DNA from: Planctomycetota bacterium
Lineage (GTDB): Bacteria; Planctomycetota; UBA1135; GCA-002686595
Direction: 5' to 3'
Assembly: GCA_002862085.1 (NCBI GenBank)
Contig: PKCK01000011.1
Location: 1-64,000 of the forward strand
DNA length: 64,000 nt
The first letter of the stretch is position 1; each line of letters begins with the position of its first letter. Below are positions 25,006-34,017 of the stretch, one piece after another. The position numbers were made by a program, and so were the translations under genes. Below the pieces are notes generated by a model. That model searched no databases. It was not told the origin of the DNA and saw only the letters and a list, made by a program, of their open reading frames with translations.

Positions 25006-25980
25006 ATGCCGTCACTCCCTACCGCTCCTCGCTCCTCGCTCAAAATGAGCCTGTGTGCGACGACCCTCTGCGCCGCCCTGGCGGCGCTGGCGGCCGAGAG
25101 GATGACGGAGCCCGGCGCGGGCTGGGCCGAAGACGCGGAGGGCAGCCCGATCTCCTCGCTCTCGGCGAACACCCTGCAGCTCGACGCTGACGGGGATGGC
25201 CTGGTGGACTCACAGGAGCTGCTCGTCGGCACGTCGCCCCTGGATTTCGACTCCGATGCGGACGGTTTCGGCGACGGGGAGGAGTTCGCACGCCACTCCG
25301 ACCCTCGCGACCCGCTCTCGCTGCCCGAGGGGGAGGAGGTCTCGGCGACCCTCCTCGCGCGAGGTCAGGGGGGGAAACTGCGCCTCGTCGTGGCCCTGCA
25401 CGAGCCTCAAGGCCTCTCGGACGTCTCGATGCTCCGAATCGGCGCCCTGGCCCAGGGTGAGATCGTCTCCGTCCCACTCGCCCGGTTCCTCGGCATCGCC
25501 GACGTTCGCGGAGTGGGCGGCTCGGCCAACTCGAGCGTGACCACGATCGACCTGCCCATCGATCCGAATTTCGTCCACGCGTCAGGGGGGATGGTCACGT
25601 TCTTCCTGGCCGCCGGTCAGACGGACACGATGACCTTCAACACCGCGGCGAAGGTCGACATCCGCTCCGAGGCGGGAGAGCTGGTCATGCTGCGTCCCAT
25701 CCAGTCGACCCTGGATCGACGCGTATCGGGGGGCAACGGCGGAGGGCTCCGCGAGCCCATCCCCGTCTCGACGCCGCCGCCGCTCGAGAGCGGCTGGGTC
25801 TCTGGCGCGATCTGCTATCAGCGCTCCGAGGTGGTCGGCATCAACGGCCCGCGCATCCTCCATCAGATCGTCGAGGCGGACTGCCTCGAGGGCTGGGACA
25901 GCTACTGCTCCGGCGAGTGCGCGGCCTCCGTGGGGGCGACCTACGAGACGGTCGATCCGCTCGCGCTGATCGGGGGCTGA
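25006..25980 (+). CDS. Secreted protein with thrombospondin type 3-like Ca2+ repeats, unknown function
   Basis: This 324-residue protein has an N-terminal hydrophobic signal (MSLCATTLCAALAALAA from residue 14). Two calcium-binding type 3 repeats follow: DADGDGLVDSQELLVGTSP and DFDSDADGFGDGEEFARH. The remainder is beta-rich and unrecognised, with four cysteines clustered near the C-terminus (ADCLEGWDSYCSGECA), suggesting disulfides in an extracytoplasmic protein. Two starts are possible, ATG 25006 and ATG 25045; the second gives a more typical signal peptide. It is preceded by a comparatively AT-rich leader and is followed by the sigma cassette. Confidence 0.6.
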   Translation: MPSLPTAPRSSLKMSLCATTLCAALAALAAERMTEPGAGWAEDAEGSPISSLSANTLQLDADGDGLVDSQELLVGTSPLDFDSDADGFGDGEEFARHSDPRDPLSLPEGEEVSATLLARGQGGKLRLVVALHEPQGLSDVSMLRIGALAQGEIVSVPLARFLGIADVRGVGGSANSSVTTIDLPIDPNFVHASGGMVTFFLAAGQTDTMTFNTAAKVDIRSEAGELVMLRPIQSTLDRRVSGGNGGGLREPIPVSTPPPLESGWVSGAICYQRSEVVGINGPRILHQIVEADCLEGWDSYCSGECAASVGATYETVDPLALIGG

Positions 25981-26117
25981 GGTCCCCCGGCCGCCAGGTC
26001 GGGCCTCGGATACGCGTCGGACGCCGCGCGGGGGACCCGCCGGGCTCACAATGGGACTTGGAGGGCCTCCGAGAGCGGGGGAAACTGACCCGGGCGAGAA
26101 GCGACTTTTTTGCCTTC

Positions 26118-26164
26118 AAGGAGGCCCTATGGCGCGGAACCTGAGTTCGACGCCGAGCATCTGA
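26118..26164 (+). promoter_or_regulatory. Strong Shine-Dalgarno and 11-codon ORF out of frame with the sigma gene
   Basis: AAGGAGG at 26118-26124 is followed after four bases by ATG 26129, which reads 11 codons to TGA 26162-26164. The sigma frame, shifted by one base, is already open across this stretch and reads plausible protein there (YGAEPEFDAEHLINQ). Either this is a leader peptide coupled to the sigma ATG at 26176, or one base is missing near 26131-26137 and the ATG is the real sigma start. Confidence 0.45.
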
Positions 26165-26175
26165 TCAATCAGATT

Positions 26176-26814
26176 ATGAGCGGACCCGTCAGGATCGATC
26201 CCGACCGCGACCTCATCCTCGCCTGCCAGGCGGAGCCCGAGGCCGGCTTCAACGGCGCATTCCGGCAGCTCTACGAGCTGTACAAGGACCGCGTGTACAG
26301 CGCGTGCTTCCGGATCACCGGGAACGCGACGGACGCGCTGGACGCGTCCCAGGAGACCTTCGGGATCGTGTACCGCAAGCTCCAGAGCTTCCGCTTCGAG
26401 TCGAAGTTCTCCAGCTGGGTCTACCGCGTGGCGGTCAACGCCGCCATCGACATCAAGCGCCGCGCTGGCAGCCGCAGGGTGACCTCCCTCGATGCGCTCC
26501 GCGGCGGCGACACGGACACCCCCTCCGGTCCTCTCCAGATCCGCGATGAGGTGACCGAGGCGCCGACGGCTGCGGCCTCCCGCCACGAACTGGAGTCCGA
26601 TATCCAGTCCGCGATCGACCGTCTCTCGCCGAAGATGAAGACGATCGTGGTTCTGCGCTACCTGCAGAGCCTCAGCTACGAGGAGATCGCGGAGACCCTG
26701 GAGATCTCGCTGGGCACGGTGAAGTCGCGCCTATCGCGTGCGCACGCCGCGCTCGATCGAGAGCTGACCCCGGTCGTCGACCGACACTTCATCGAGCGGA
26801 ACCCTGCGCTCTGA
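26176..26814 (+). CDS. ECF-type RNA polymerase sigma factor (SigE/RpoE-like)
   Basis: This sigma-70 family protein has region 2 (FRQLYELYKDRVYSACFRIT ... ALDASQETF, then FSSWVYRVAVNAAID) and region 4 (DIQSAIDRLSPKMKTIVVLR, followed by SYEEIAETLEISLGTVKSRL) and no region 1 or 3, as in ECF factors. The ATG at 26176 gives 212 residues; the frame stays open upstream to a TTG at 26110. See the out-of-frame ribosome binding site at 26118. A GGAAACT-like element near 26079-26086 resembles an ECF -35 box, so autoregulation is possible but unproven. An anti-sigma-like gene and an RseB-like gene follow directly. Confidence 0.85.
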   Translation: MSGPVRIDPDRDLILACQAEPEAGFNGAFRQLYELYKDRVYSACFRITGNATDALDASQETFGIVYRKLQSFRFESKFSSWVYRVAVNAAIDIKRRAGSRRVTSLDALRGGDTDTPSGPLQIRDEVTEAPTAAASRHELESDIQSAIDRLSPKMKTIVVLRYLQSLSYEEIAETLEISLGTVKSRLSRAHAALDRELTPVVDRHFIERNPAL

Positions 26815-26838
26815 CCGCTACGCCGCCGTCTGCCTGCC

Positions 26839-27543
26839 ATGTCCTCCTCCTCGAGTCCTGAACCCGCACCGGAGCAGTCCCCGCTCCCGGTCGAGTGGCT
26901 CGACCTCGTGGTGGTCGACGGTCCGATCCCGGCGAACGTGGAGGGCGACGCGTCCGAGGCCCTCACGAGGGCGCGCGGCCACCTCCGCGCGCTGTCGTCG
27001 CTGATGGGCCGCAGGGCTCCGGACGAACTGGCTGGCCTCGTGGTGGCCAGCATCAACGCCGGGGCGCGCCAGGACCGGGCGCTGGAGTTCGCTCGATCCC
27101 TTCCTCGCATCGAGGCGCCGGCCACGCTCGACGAGGCGGTGGCCTCCGGGATCGACGCCGACGCGGCGAGCGCGCCGGCCGTGCTCGACCGGCTCGTCGA
27201 GGAGCGAGTGGGCGCGCCCGAGCAGACGATGGCCCGCTCCATGACGGGCCGGCTCGAGCGTCACAAGGCTCCGAGTGAGCTGGAGCGGCGCGTGCAGCGC
27301 GAGCTCTTCACGGGCCGGGATGCGACCAGCGGCGGCCGGCGCCGACTCGCGTCCGCGGTCGGGGCCTCCCTGCTCGCGGTCGTCCTGGTCGTCGCCGCGC
27401 AGCGGATGCTGCCCGCGAGCCCGTCCGCCTCGGAGCCCGCCGCCCCCGAGCTGGTGGTCTCGCTCACGGTGGAGCGCGTCGACGTCGGCGATCTCACCTC
27501 CTCCGATCGGGCCTTCCTCGGGATGATGGGAGGGCAGCTCTGA
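26839..27543 (+). CDS. Probable anti-sigma factor, single-pass membrane protein
   Basis: This 234-residue protein has a cytoplasmic-type N-terminal part and one transmembrane helix near residues 174-192 (SAVGASLLAVVLVVAAQRM), leaving a short outer segment. It starts 24 bases after the sigma gene, and its stop overlaps the start of an RseB-like lipoprotein gene (TGATG). This order and topology match RseA in sigE-rseA-rseB operons, although I see no clear zinc-binding anti-sigma motif (HxxxCxxC). The role is inferred from context. Confidence 0.6.
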   Translation: MSSSSSPEPAPEQSPLPVEWLDLVVVDGPIPANVEGDASEALTRARGHLRALSSLMGRRAPDELAGLVVASINAGARQDRALEFARSLPRIEAPATLDEAVASGIDADAASAPAVLDRLVEERVGAPEQTMARSMTGRLERHKAPSELERRVQRELFTGRDATSGGRRRLASAVGASLLAVVLVVAAQRMLPASPSASEPAAPELVVSLTVERVDVGDLTSSDRAFLGMMGGQL

Positions 27544-28601
27544 TGCGTGCGCTCTCCCTCGCGTCGACCGCGCTCGCGGTCGCCCTGCTGTCCCTCTCCA
27601 GCTGCGGGAACGCGGAGACCTACTCCGATCTGCCCACGAGAGGCGGCATGTCCGCGGTGTCGAGCGCGTCGGGTCTCCCCGACTACATCGTCCGCGCCGA
27701 CGGCGTCCTCGATGCGGTGCCGTTCCGAGGCGTCCGTCGCGTCTGGCAGCTCCACGGGGCTTCGAGCGGTGCGACCCCCGAGCCCCTCTCGGTCGTCGAG
27801 GAGGTCGCGGGCGACGGCGCCGGCAGCTTCTCGATCGAACTGATGGACGTTCTCGAGCTGCCGTCGACCATGGAGAGTTCGCTCTTCCCGTTGACCCACC
27901 AGCGCTCGGTGGACGTCTACTGGCGCACCCGTGACTTCCAGATCCGGGGAATCGCGCGGGCGGAGCAGAACTACACGTTCGTCGAGCATGCAGGCTCGTT
28001 CTCCGTAGCGGGCCACCCGTGTCACCGCGTGGAGATCCAGCGCGTCGCCCCGATCGGCGGGCGCCCCGGCCGCTACATCGTCGACATCGAGCCTTCCACC
28101 GGCTTCGTTCTGGCGTCCCGAGAACTCGATGCCCAGGGCGAGGAGATCCAGTCGATGTCCTACGACTCGATCACCTTCCGCCCGGACTTCGCAGGGCTCG
28201 ACCTGCGCAACGGCACCTTCTCCGGCTCGCCCCTGGACCTCTACGCCTCGCTCGAGGCGGTGGTGGGCTTCGATGTCCTGGTGCCGGACGTGCTCCCCCA
28301 GGGCTTCGAGATCACCGACGCACTGCTCTTCTCGATCCCGTCGGGCTTCACGGCCAACGCGGAGTCCTTCCTGACCGGCGGGGACTGGGTGCGCTTCACG
28401 GGGACGGATGGGATCGAGTCGATCACCTTCGCGCACGGCAACACGATGTTGGTGTCCTCGGGCGTCGTGGAGTCGAGCATCCGGATCGTGAGCGAGGGAG
28501 CCTGGGAATACGGCTTCGGCCGGGTGGCGGGCGTGTCCTTCGTGGTCGCGGGCCGCGTCGACGCCCAGGATCTGCGCCGTCTCGTCGAGTCGGCCTTCTG
28601 A
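27543..28601 (+). CDS. RseB/MucB-like sigma regulatory lipoprotein
   Basis: This 352-residue protein has a lipobox LSLSSCG near residue 21. The N-terminal half resembles the LolA-like domain of RseB, including HPCHRVEIQRVAP and GRYIVDIEPSTGFVLASREL followed by a strand with SYDSITF. The C-terminal half (from about residue 238) has DVLPQGFEITDALLF, like the smaller RseB domain. RseB binds the periplasmic part of RseA and delays its proteolysis under envelope stress. The gene overlaps the anti-sigma gene by one base. Assignment rests on domain pattern and gene order. Confidence 0.7.
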   Translation: MRALSLASTALAVALLSLSSCGNAETYSDLPTRGGMSAVSSASGLPDYIVRADGVLDAVPFRGVRRVWQLHGASSGATPEPLSVVEEVAGDGAGSFSIELMDVLELPSTMESSLFPLTHQRSVDVYWRTRDFQIRGIARAEQNYTFVEHAGSFSVAGHPCHRVEIQRVAPIGGRPGRYIVDIEPSTGFVLASRELDAQGEEIQSMSYDSITFRPDFAGLDLRNGTFSGSPLDLYASLEAVVGFDVLVPDVLPQGFEITDALLFSIPSGFTANAESFLTGGDWVRFTGTDGIESITFAHGNTMLVSSGVVESSIRIVSEGAWEYGFGRVAGVSFVVAGRVDAQDLRRLVESAF

Positions 28602-28801
28602 TCCGGGATGGGCCGCCTGGCCCGCGGTGTCCCTGACCGGGACGACGGTCCCCGGAAATCGGTCTGATCGGCCCCGCGGGGGCGGATCCCTTCGGACGTC
28701 TCAGGGGAACGCCCGGCTCGGAGGAGCGGGGTAGGTTTCAGGTGAGCGCGGGCGCAGCCTTCGTCACCACCTCTCCTCCATCGCCCTCAGAAGTCCGCAC
28801 C

Positions 28802-29251
28802 ATGTCCGAGCAGCCTCAAGAGCCCTTCAAGGAGTCCAACCTGGAGTCGCCCGAGTACCGGGAGCGTCTGATGCGCAAGCTGAACACGCTCATCGCGGTG
28901 CTCGAAGTCGCCAGCGCCAAGGTCGACCGCTCCATCAACGCTCCTGCTGCTGACATCGATCGGCTCGCCAAGATCCGGACCAACCTCTCGAGCACGCTGG
29001 AGGTGTGCCGCAGGGCGCGCCGCGCACTGCAGCGTCGCGAGGCGCTGCCCGAGGGTCTGCCCGAGAACCTCGCCGAGGTCGTCCGTACCGCGGGTGAGCA
29101 CCAGATGAGCCCGAAGCGTCTTCCCGTCGGTGCCGGGGCGGAGATGAGCTCCGTCGAGGAGCAGCGACGCTTCGAGGAAATGGGCGCGATCACCGACGCG
29201 GAGCGCGACTCCGTCGACCTCGACGAGCTGGCGAACAGGCTCCAGGGCTGA
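28802..29251 (+). CDS. Small helical protein, unknown function
   Basis: This 149-residue protein is charged and mostly helical, with a coiled-coil-like stretch from about residue 15 to 85 (LMRKLNTLIAVLEVASAKVD and later EVCRRARRALQRREALP). There is no signal peptide, membrane helix or recognised motif. ATG 28802 is preferred to the GTG at 28742, whose extra residues look non-coding. It is followed within 40 bases by a strong terminator, so it is the end of its transcription unit. A TAGGTT hexamer at 28731-28736 may be its -10 element. Confidence 0.6.
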   Translation: MSEQPQEPFKESNLESPEYRERLMRKLNTLIAVLEVASAKVDRSINAPAADIDRLAKIRTNLSSTLEVCRRARRALQRREALPEGLPENLAEVVRTAGEHQMSPKRLPVGAGAEMSSVEEQRRFEEMGAITDAERDSVDLDELANRLQG

Positions 29252-29288
29252 CCGCTCGGGCCCCGGGGAGAGGTCCGGACTGGAACAG

Positions 29289-29334
29289 GGACCGGAGGCG
29301 CGCTCCCCGAAGCGCGCCTCCGGTCCGTATTTTC
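29289..29334 (+). terminator. Strong intrinsic terminator with T-run
   Basis: A perfect 16-bp stem (29289-29304 with 29311-29326) and 6-nt loop is followed by GTATTTTC. It terminates the unit containing the small helical gene ahead of the MBOAT gene. Confidence 0.88.
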
Positions 29335-29359
29335 TGGGCGCCCACCGGCGCTCCTTCCC

Positions 29360-30781
29360 GTGCAGTTCAACTCGACGATCTTCCCGCTCTTCTTCGCAGC
29401 GGTCTACGCGGTCTACCTCCTCCTGGGGCCGCGTCGTTTTCGTGCTCAGAACGCGTGGTTGCTCGCGGCGAGCTACGTCTTCTACGGCTACTGGGACCCG
29501 CGCTTCCTCGCGCTCCTCGCTCTCTCGACGGCGGTCGACTTCGTCATCGGCCGGCGGCTCGAGGCGGCCGAGGACGAGCGCGTGCGCAAGCGTCTCGTGA
29601 CGCTTTCGGTGCTGGTGAACCTCGGGGTTCTCGGGTTCTTCAAGTACTTCGGGTTCTTCGTCGACAGCACCGCCGCGCTCCTCGACACGATGGGGCTTCC
29701 CGCGAACGTGAAGACGCTGGAGATCCTGCTGCCGGTCGGGATCAGCTTCTACACCTTCCAGACCCTCAGCTACACGATCGACGTCTACCGGCGAGCCATG
29801 CCGGCGACTCGCGACCTGCTCGGCTTCGCGCTCTTCGTGAGCTTCTTCCCCCAGCTCGTCGCGGGTCCGATCGAGCGCGCATCGCGGCTGCTGCCGCAGA
29901 TCGAGGCGCCCCGCTCCGTCACGGCGACCAAGGTGCAGGCGGGGCTGTGGCTCCTCGTCTGGGGCTACTTCAAGAAGACGGTGATCGCGGATCAGGCGGC
30001 CACGGTCGCCAACCCCATGTTCGGAGGGGACTGGAGCACGCTGTCCGGGCTCGAGCCCTTCACGGCGGTGCTCGCCTTCACCATCCACATCTACTGCGAC
30101 TTCTCGGGCTACTCGGACATCGCGCGCGGTCTTGCGAAGCTGATGGGCTTCGACTTCCTCCTGAACTTCCGCTTGCCCTACCTCGCGACGGGTCCCAGCG
30201 ACTTCTGGTTGCGGTGGCATGTCAGCCTCTCGACGTGGCTGCGCGATTACCTCTACATCCCGCTCGGCGGCAATCGCGGCGGGACGCTGCTGACGTACCG
30301 GAACATGTTCCTCGTGATGGCACTCGGGGGCCTGTGGCACGGGGCGGCGTGGCCCTACGTCCTCTGGGGGAGCTACCACGGCGTGCTGCTGGTGCTCGAG
30401 CGCCTGTGGCTCGACGCGCGCGGCCTTCCCACGCGGAGGGCCTTCTCCCTCCCGGGTGAGTGGATGCGCATCGTCCTGTTCTGGATTCCGATGCTCATCG
30501 GGATGGCGATCGTTCGCTGCAGCTCCGTCGACCAGTTCTGGCACCTGATCACCCACCAGTCCTTCGAGCTCACGCCTCTGGCCGCCGACGGGCTCCGCCA
30601 TCTGGCTCTGTTCACCTGGCCGCTGGTCATCGTGCAGCTCCTCCAGCACACGACCCGGGACCTGCTGGCGCCCCTGCGTCTCCCCCTCCCCGGCCGGATC
30701 GCCCTCGTGGCCGCCCTGGCTCTCGGGATGATGGTGTTCGGCGTGCGCAGCCCCGTGGAGTTCTTCTACTTCCAGTTCTGA
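29360..30781 (+). CDS. MBOAT family O-acyltransferase (AlgI-like)
   Basis: This 473-residue polytopic membrane protein transfers acyl (usually acetyl) groups across the membrane for polysaccharide modification. MBOAT landmarks are SFYTFQTLSYTIDVYR, FFPQLVAGPIERASRLLPQ, DFSGYSDIARGLAKLMGFDF, the conserved Asn/Asp region, and the catalytic histidine in FLVMALGGLWHGAAWPYVLW. Length is normal. The start is GTG at 29360. The stop overlaps the ATG of an SGNH-like gene by one base, the usual pairing for an acetyl-transfer system. The polysaccharide acceptor is unknown. Confidence 0.92.
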   Translation: MQFNSTIFPLFFAAVYAVYLLLGPRRFRAQNAWLLAASYVFYGYWDPRFLALLALSTAVDFVIGRRLEAAEDERVRKRLVTLSVLVNLGVLGFFKYFGFFVDSTAALLDTMGLPANVKTLEILLPVGISFYTFQTLSYTIDVYRRAMPATRDLLGFALFVSFFPQLVAGPIERASRLLPQIEAPRSVTATKVQAGLWLLVWGYFKKTVIADQAATVANPMFGGDWSTLSGLEPFTAVLAFTIHIYCDFSGYSDIARGLAKLMGFDFLLNFRLPYLATGPSDFWLRWHVSLSTWLRDYLYIPLGGNRGGTLLTYRNMFLVMALGGLWHGAAWPYVLWGSYHGVLLVLERLWLDARGLPTRRAFSLPGEWMRIVLFWIPMLIGMAIVRCSSVDQFWHLITHQSFELTPLAADGLRHLALFTWPLVIVQLLQHTTRDLLAPLRLPLPGRIALVAALALGMMVFGVRSPVEFFYFQF

Positions 30782-31803
30782 TGGCTGAACGCTTCGATCG
30801 ACTCGCCCGCGAAGAGGAGCACGAGACCACGCCGCGCGCGCTGGCCCTGCTGCTGGTGGGAGCCGTGCTGGTGGTGCTCGCCGTCAACGCGCTCGCCGTG
30901 CGCCTGAGCCCGGCTGCGGAGCGGACCTACGACGGGATGGTCGTCGGCAGGAAGTGGAAGCTCGCGGGAGAGGGCGCGCCGGATGGGGGAGTGGTCGTCA
31001 TCGGTGACTCGAGCGGGAACTTCGCCGTGGACGCCGCCGTGCTCTCGGAGGCGCTGGGAGTCCCCGCGGTCAACCTCTGCGCCTACGGCCGTTTCCAGGT
31101 CAGCGGCGCCGCCTGGTTCCTCGACGAGGCGCTCCGCGCCGGTGGTGAGCCCGCCGTCGTGATCGTGGTGCTCGGCAGCCGCACGTTCGCTCTCGATCCG
31201 GGCGGGGCGCAGCTGGCTCAGGTGCCCATCGCGCCCTTCGAGTGGTCGAGCCGGTTGCCCCACGCGGGCCTCGACGCCGGTCGGGCTGCCGCCTTCGTGC
31301 GCGCGCGCGCTCTACCGCTCCTGGATCAGGCGCCCAGCTTCGAGGCCTCCGCGCTGGGCGGGCGCTGGCGCGTGGATCCGGCGCTCCTGCGCGTGGAGCT
31401 GGACGGGACGACGCGGCTCCCGCGCGCTTATCCCGAGGGCGTCGCGCCCTTCGCCGAGCGGCTCCTCGGTGAGCTGGCCGCCGTCGAGGGTCCGGTCCCC
31501 TCCGAGCGTGAGCGCCGGGCGATACGCGGACTCGTCGCGGATGCGGACGAGCGCGGGTACGACCTCGTGTTCGTCGACGGTCCGATCTGGAAGGGGCTCG
31601 CGACGGAGCCCGAGCACGCGACGTTCCTCGAGCGCATCCACGGTTTCCTCGACGAGGCGTGCGCGGGTTCGGAGCGCGCGCGGCGGCTGGACGTGCCGCT
31701 CCAGACCTTCCCCGCAGCGGAGCTGGAGAATCCGTTCCACGTCGTCCCGGAGGCGGCGCGCCGCTTCACCTCGCGGCTCGCGGAGCAGCTCATGGAGCGC
31801 TGA
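30781..31803 (+). CDS. SGNH-like partner of the MBOAT acyltransferase
   Basis: This 340-residue protein has one N-terminal membrane helix (LALLLVGAVLVVLAVNALAV) and a block I motif VVVIGDSSGNFAVD, in the position of an SGNH nucleophile. It is coupled to the MBOAT gene by a TGATG overlap. A C-terminal NPFHVVPEAARR may supply the Asp/His-type block V, although the canonical DxxH is not obvious. By analogy with AlgI/AlgJ-AlgX systems it may complete acyl transfer to an extracytoplasmic polymer. Confidence 0.7.
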   Translation: MAERFDRLAREEEHETTPRALALLLVGAVLVVLAVNALAVRLSPAAERTYDGMVVGRKWKLAGEGAPDGGVVVIGDSSGNFAVDAAVLSEALGVPAVNLCAYGRFQVSGAAWFLDEALRAGGEPAVVIVVLGSRTFALDPGGAQLAQVPIAPFEWSSRLPHAGLDAGRAAAFVRARALPLLDQAPSFEASALGGRWRVDPALLRVELDGTTRLPRAYPEGVAPFAERLLGELAAVEGPVPSERERRAIRGLVADADERGYDLVFVDGPIWKGLATEPEHATFLERIHGFLDEACAGSERARRLDVPLQTFPAAELENPFHVVPEAARRFTSRLAEQLMER

Positions 31804-31818
31804 TCCGGCCGGCCGCGG

Positions 31819-32814
<996 letters not shown>

Positions 32815-32941
32815 CAAGGTGCTTGCTTCTGTCCGGGCGGCACGCGCCCTCGGCTCAAGACTACGAAACCAGGCGCGGAGACGGGGCCTGCACCTCGCCT
32901 TCGGAGTCGCGGACCCGGCGTCGATCGGGCATCCTTGGGCG

Positions 32942-33265
32942 ATGGCGCGCGCGGCGGCGGAGACGATGCCCACCGTGGTCGAGGACACGGACGTCGAGGC
33001 CGAGGAGAGCCTCGCGCCTCTCTGGCGCGTCGTCTGCCACGACGATCCGGTGACGACCATGGACTTCGTGGTGACGGTTCTCACGCGCGTGTTCCACCAT
33101 CCAGTCCCGCGCGCCGTCGAGGTGATGTATCGCGTTCACTTCAACGGCGCCGCGCTCGTCGGGCTGTGGCCCGAGGAGGTCGCGCGGCGCAAGGTCGATC
33201 GTGCTCACCTCATGGCGCGTTCTGCGGGCTACCCCCTGACCTTCTCCACGGAAGCCGACGGATGA
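32942..33265 (+). CDS. clpS: ATP-dependent Clp protease adaptor ClpS
   Basis: This 107-residue protein delivers N-degron substrates to ClpAP/ClpCP. The core matches ClpS throughout: WRVVCHDDPVTTMDFVV (the NDD-type gating motif appears as HDD), RAVEVMYRVHFNGAALVG with the histidine that contacts the N-terminal residue pocket, and KVDRAHLMARSAGYPL at the C-terminus. The N-terminal 28 residues are flexible. It overlaps the next gene by ATGA. No clpA or clpC is nearby in the window. Confidence 0.92.
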   Translation: MARAAAETMPTVVEDTDVEAEESLAPLWRVVCHDDPVTTMDFVVTVLTRVFHHPVPRAVEVMYRVHFNGAALVGLWPEEVARRKVDRAHLMARSAGYPLTFSTEADG

Positions 33266-34017
33266 GCGTGCCGCTGAAGACGGCGACCGCGCGTGCCTGG
33301 GCCACTCGCCGCAGCTGGGACCTCGACGACGTCCTCCCCGAGTCTCTCCTGGCGCCCCCCGGCGCGGGGCCGGTCGCGAGTCCCGAGCACGAGCCGCGCG
33401 TGTTCCAGGACCTCGTCGCGGAGTACGACGCGCGCCTTCTCGAGGCGGAGCTCCTGACCCGTGGCGACCGCCTCTCGGCGCCCTTCCGGGAGTTCCTGTC
33501 GGCTTGGGCCGCGGACGAGGAGAAGCACACCGACGCGCTCGGGCGACTGTATCGGTGCGCCTTCGGCGGTGACTGCGAGTCGCGCTTCAGCCGCCTTCGA
33601 GCGCGCCGCGGCGACTTCGCGCCTCTCGCCTCGTTCCTCGACGACGAGTTCAAGCTCGGAGTGATGCTCGCTTACGACGAGGCGATGAGCACCCAGGGGT
33701 ACGGAGCAGACATTCCCTTCTACGAGTCGCTGGGGCGGAGCGACGCCCAGTCCAGCGCCTTCGTGCGGGTGCTTCGCGAGCTGAAGAACGACGAGGCCAC
33801 CCACTACAAGAACGCAGTGGAGCTGCTCGCGCTGCGGCACCGCGGCCGCGGTGGCGAGGTCGCGCCGGTCATGGAGGAGATCGTCGCGCACGACGCCGCC
33901 CAGGAGGAGTACCGCGCGACCTTCCTCCTCGACCACGCCACGAATCAGTTCGACGCGACGATGATGGGGCGGGTCGGGCGCGCGGTGACGCGGACCCTGG
34001 AGCGCCGGCTCGGCTGA
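33262..34017 (+). CDS. Ferritin-like di-iron protein coupled to clpS
   Basis: This 251-residue helical protein has two ExxH motifs, E86-x2-H89 in AADEEKH and E178-x2-H181 in NDEATHY, separated by about 90 residues. Acidic residues in the other helices (for example E54 and E140) could complete a four-helix di-iron site. The arrangement resembles ferritin-like and acyl-ACP-desaturase-like proteins; substrate or redox role is not evident. Its ATG overlaps the clpS stop (ATGA), so the pair is cotranslated. Its TGA directly abuts the stop codon of the convergent membrane-protein gene. Confidence 0.65.
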   Translation: MSVPLKTATARAWATRRSWDLDDVLPESLLAPPGAGPVASPEHEPRVFQDLVAEYDARLLEAELLTRGDRLSAPFREFLSAWAADEEKHTDALGRLYRCAFGGDCESRFSRLRARRGDFAPLASFLDDEFKLGVMLAYDEAMSTQGYGADIPFYESLGRSDAQSSAFVRVLRELKNDEATHYKNAVELLALRHRGRGGEVAPVMEEIVAHDAAQEEYRATFLLDHATNQFDATMMGRVGRAVTRTLERRLG

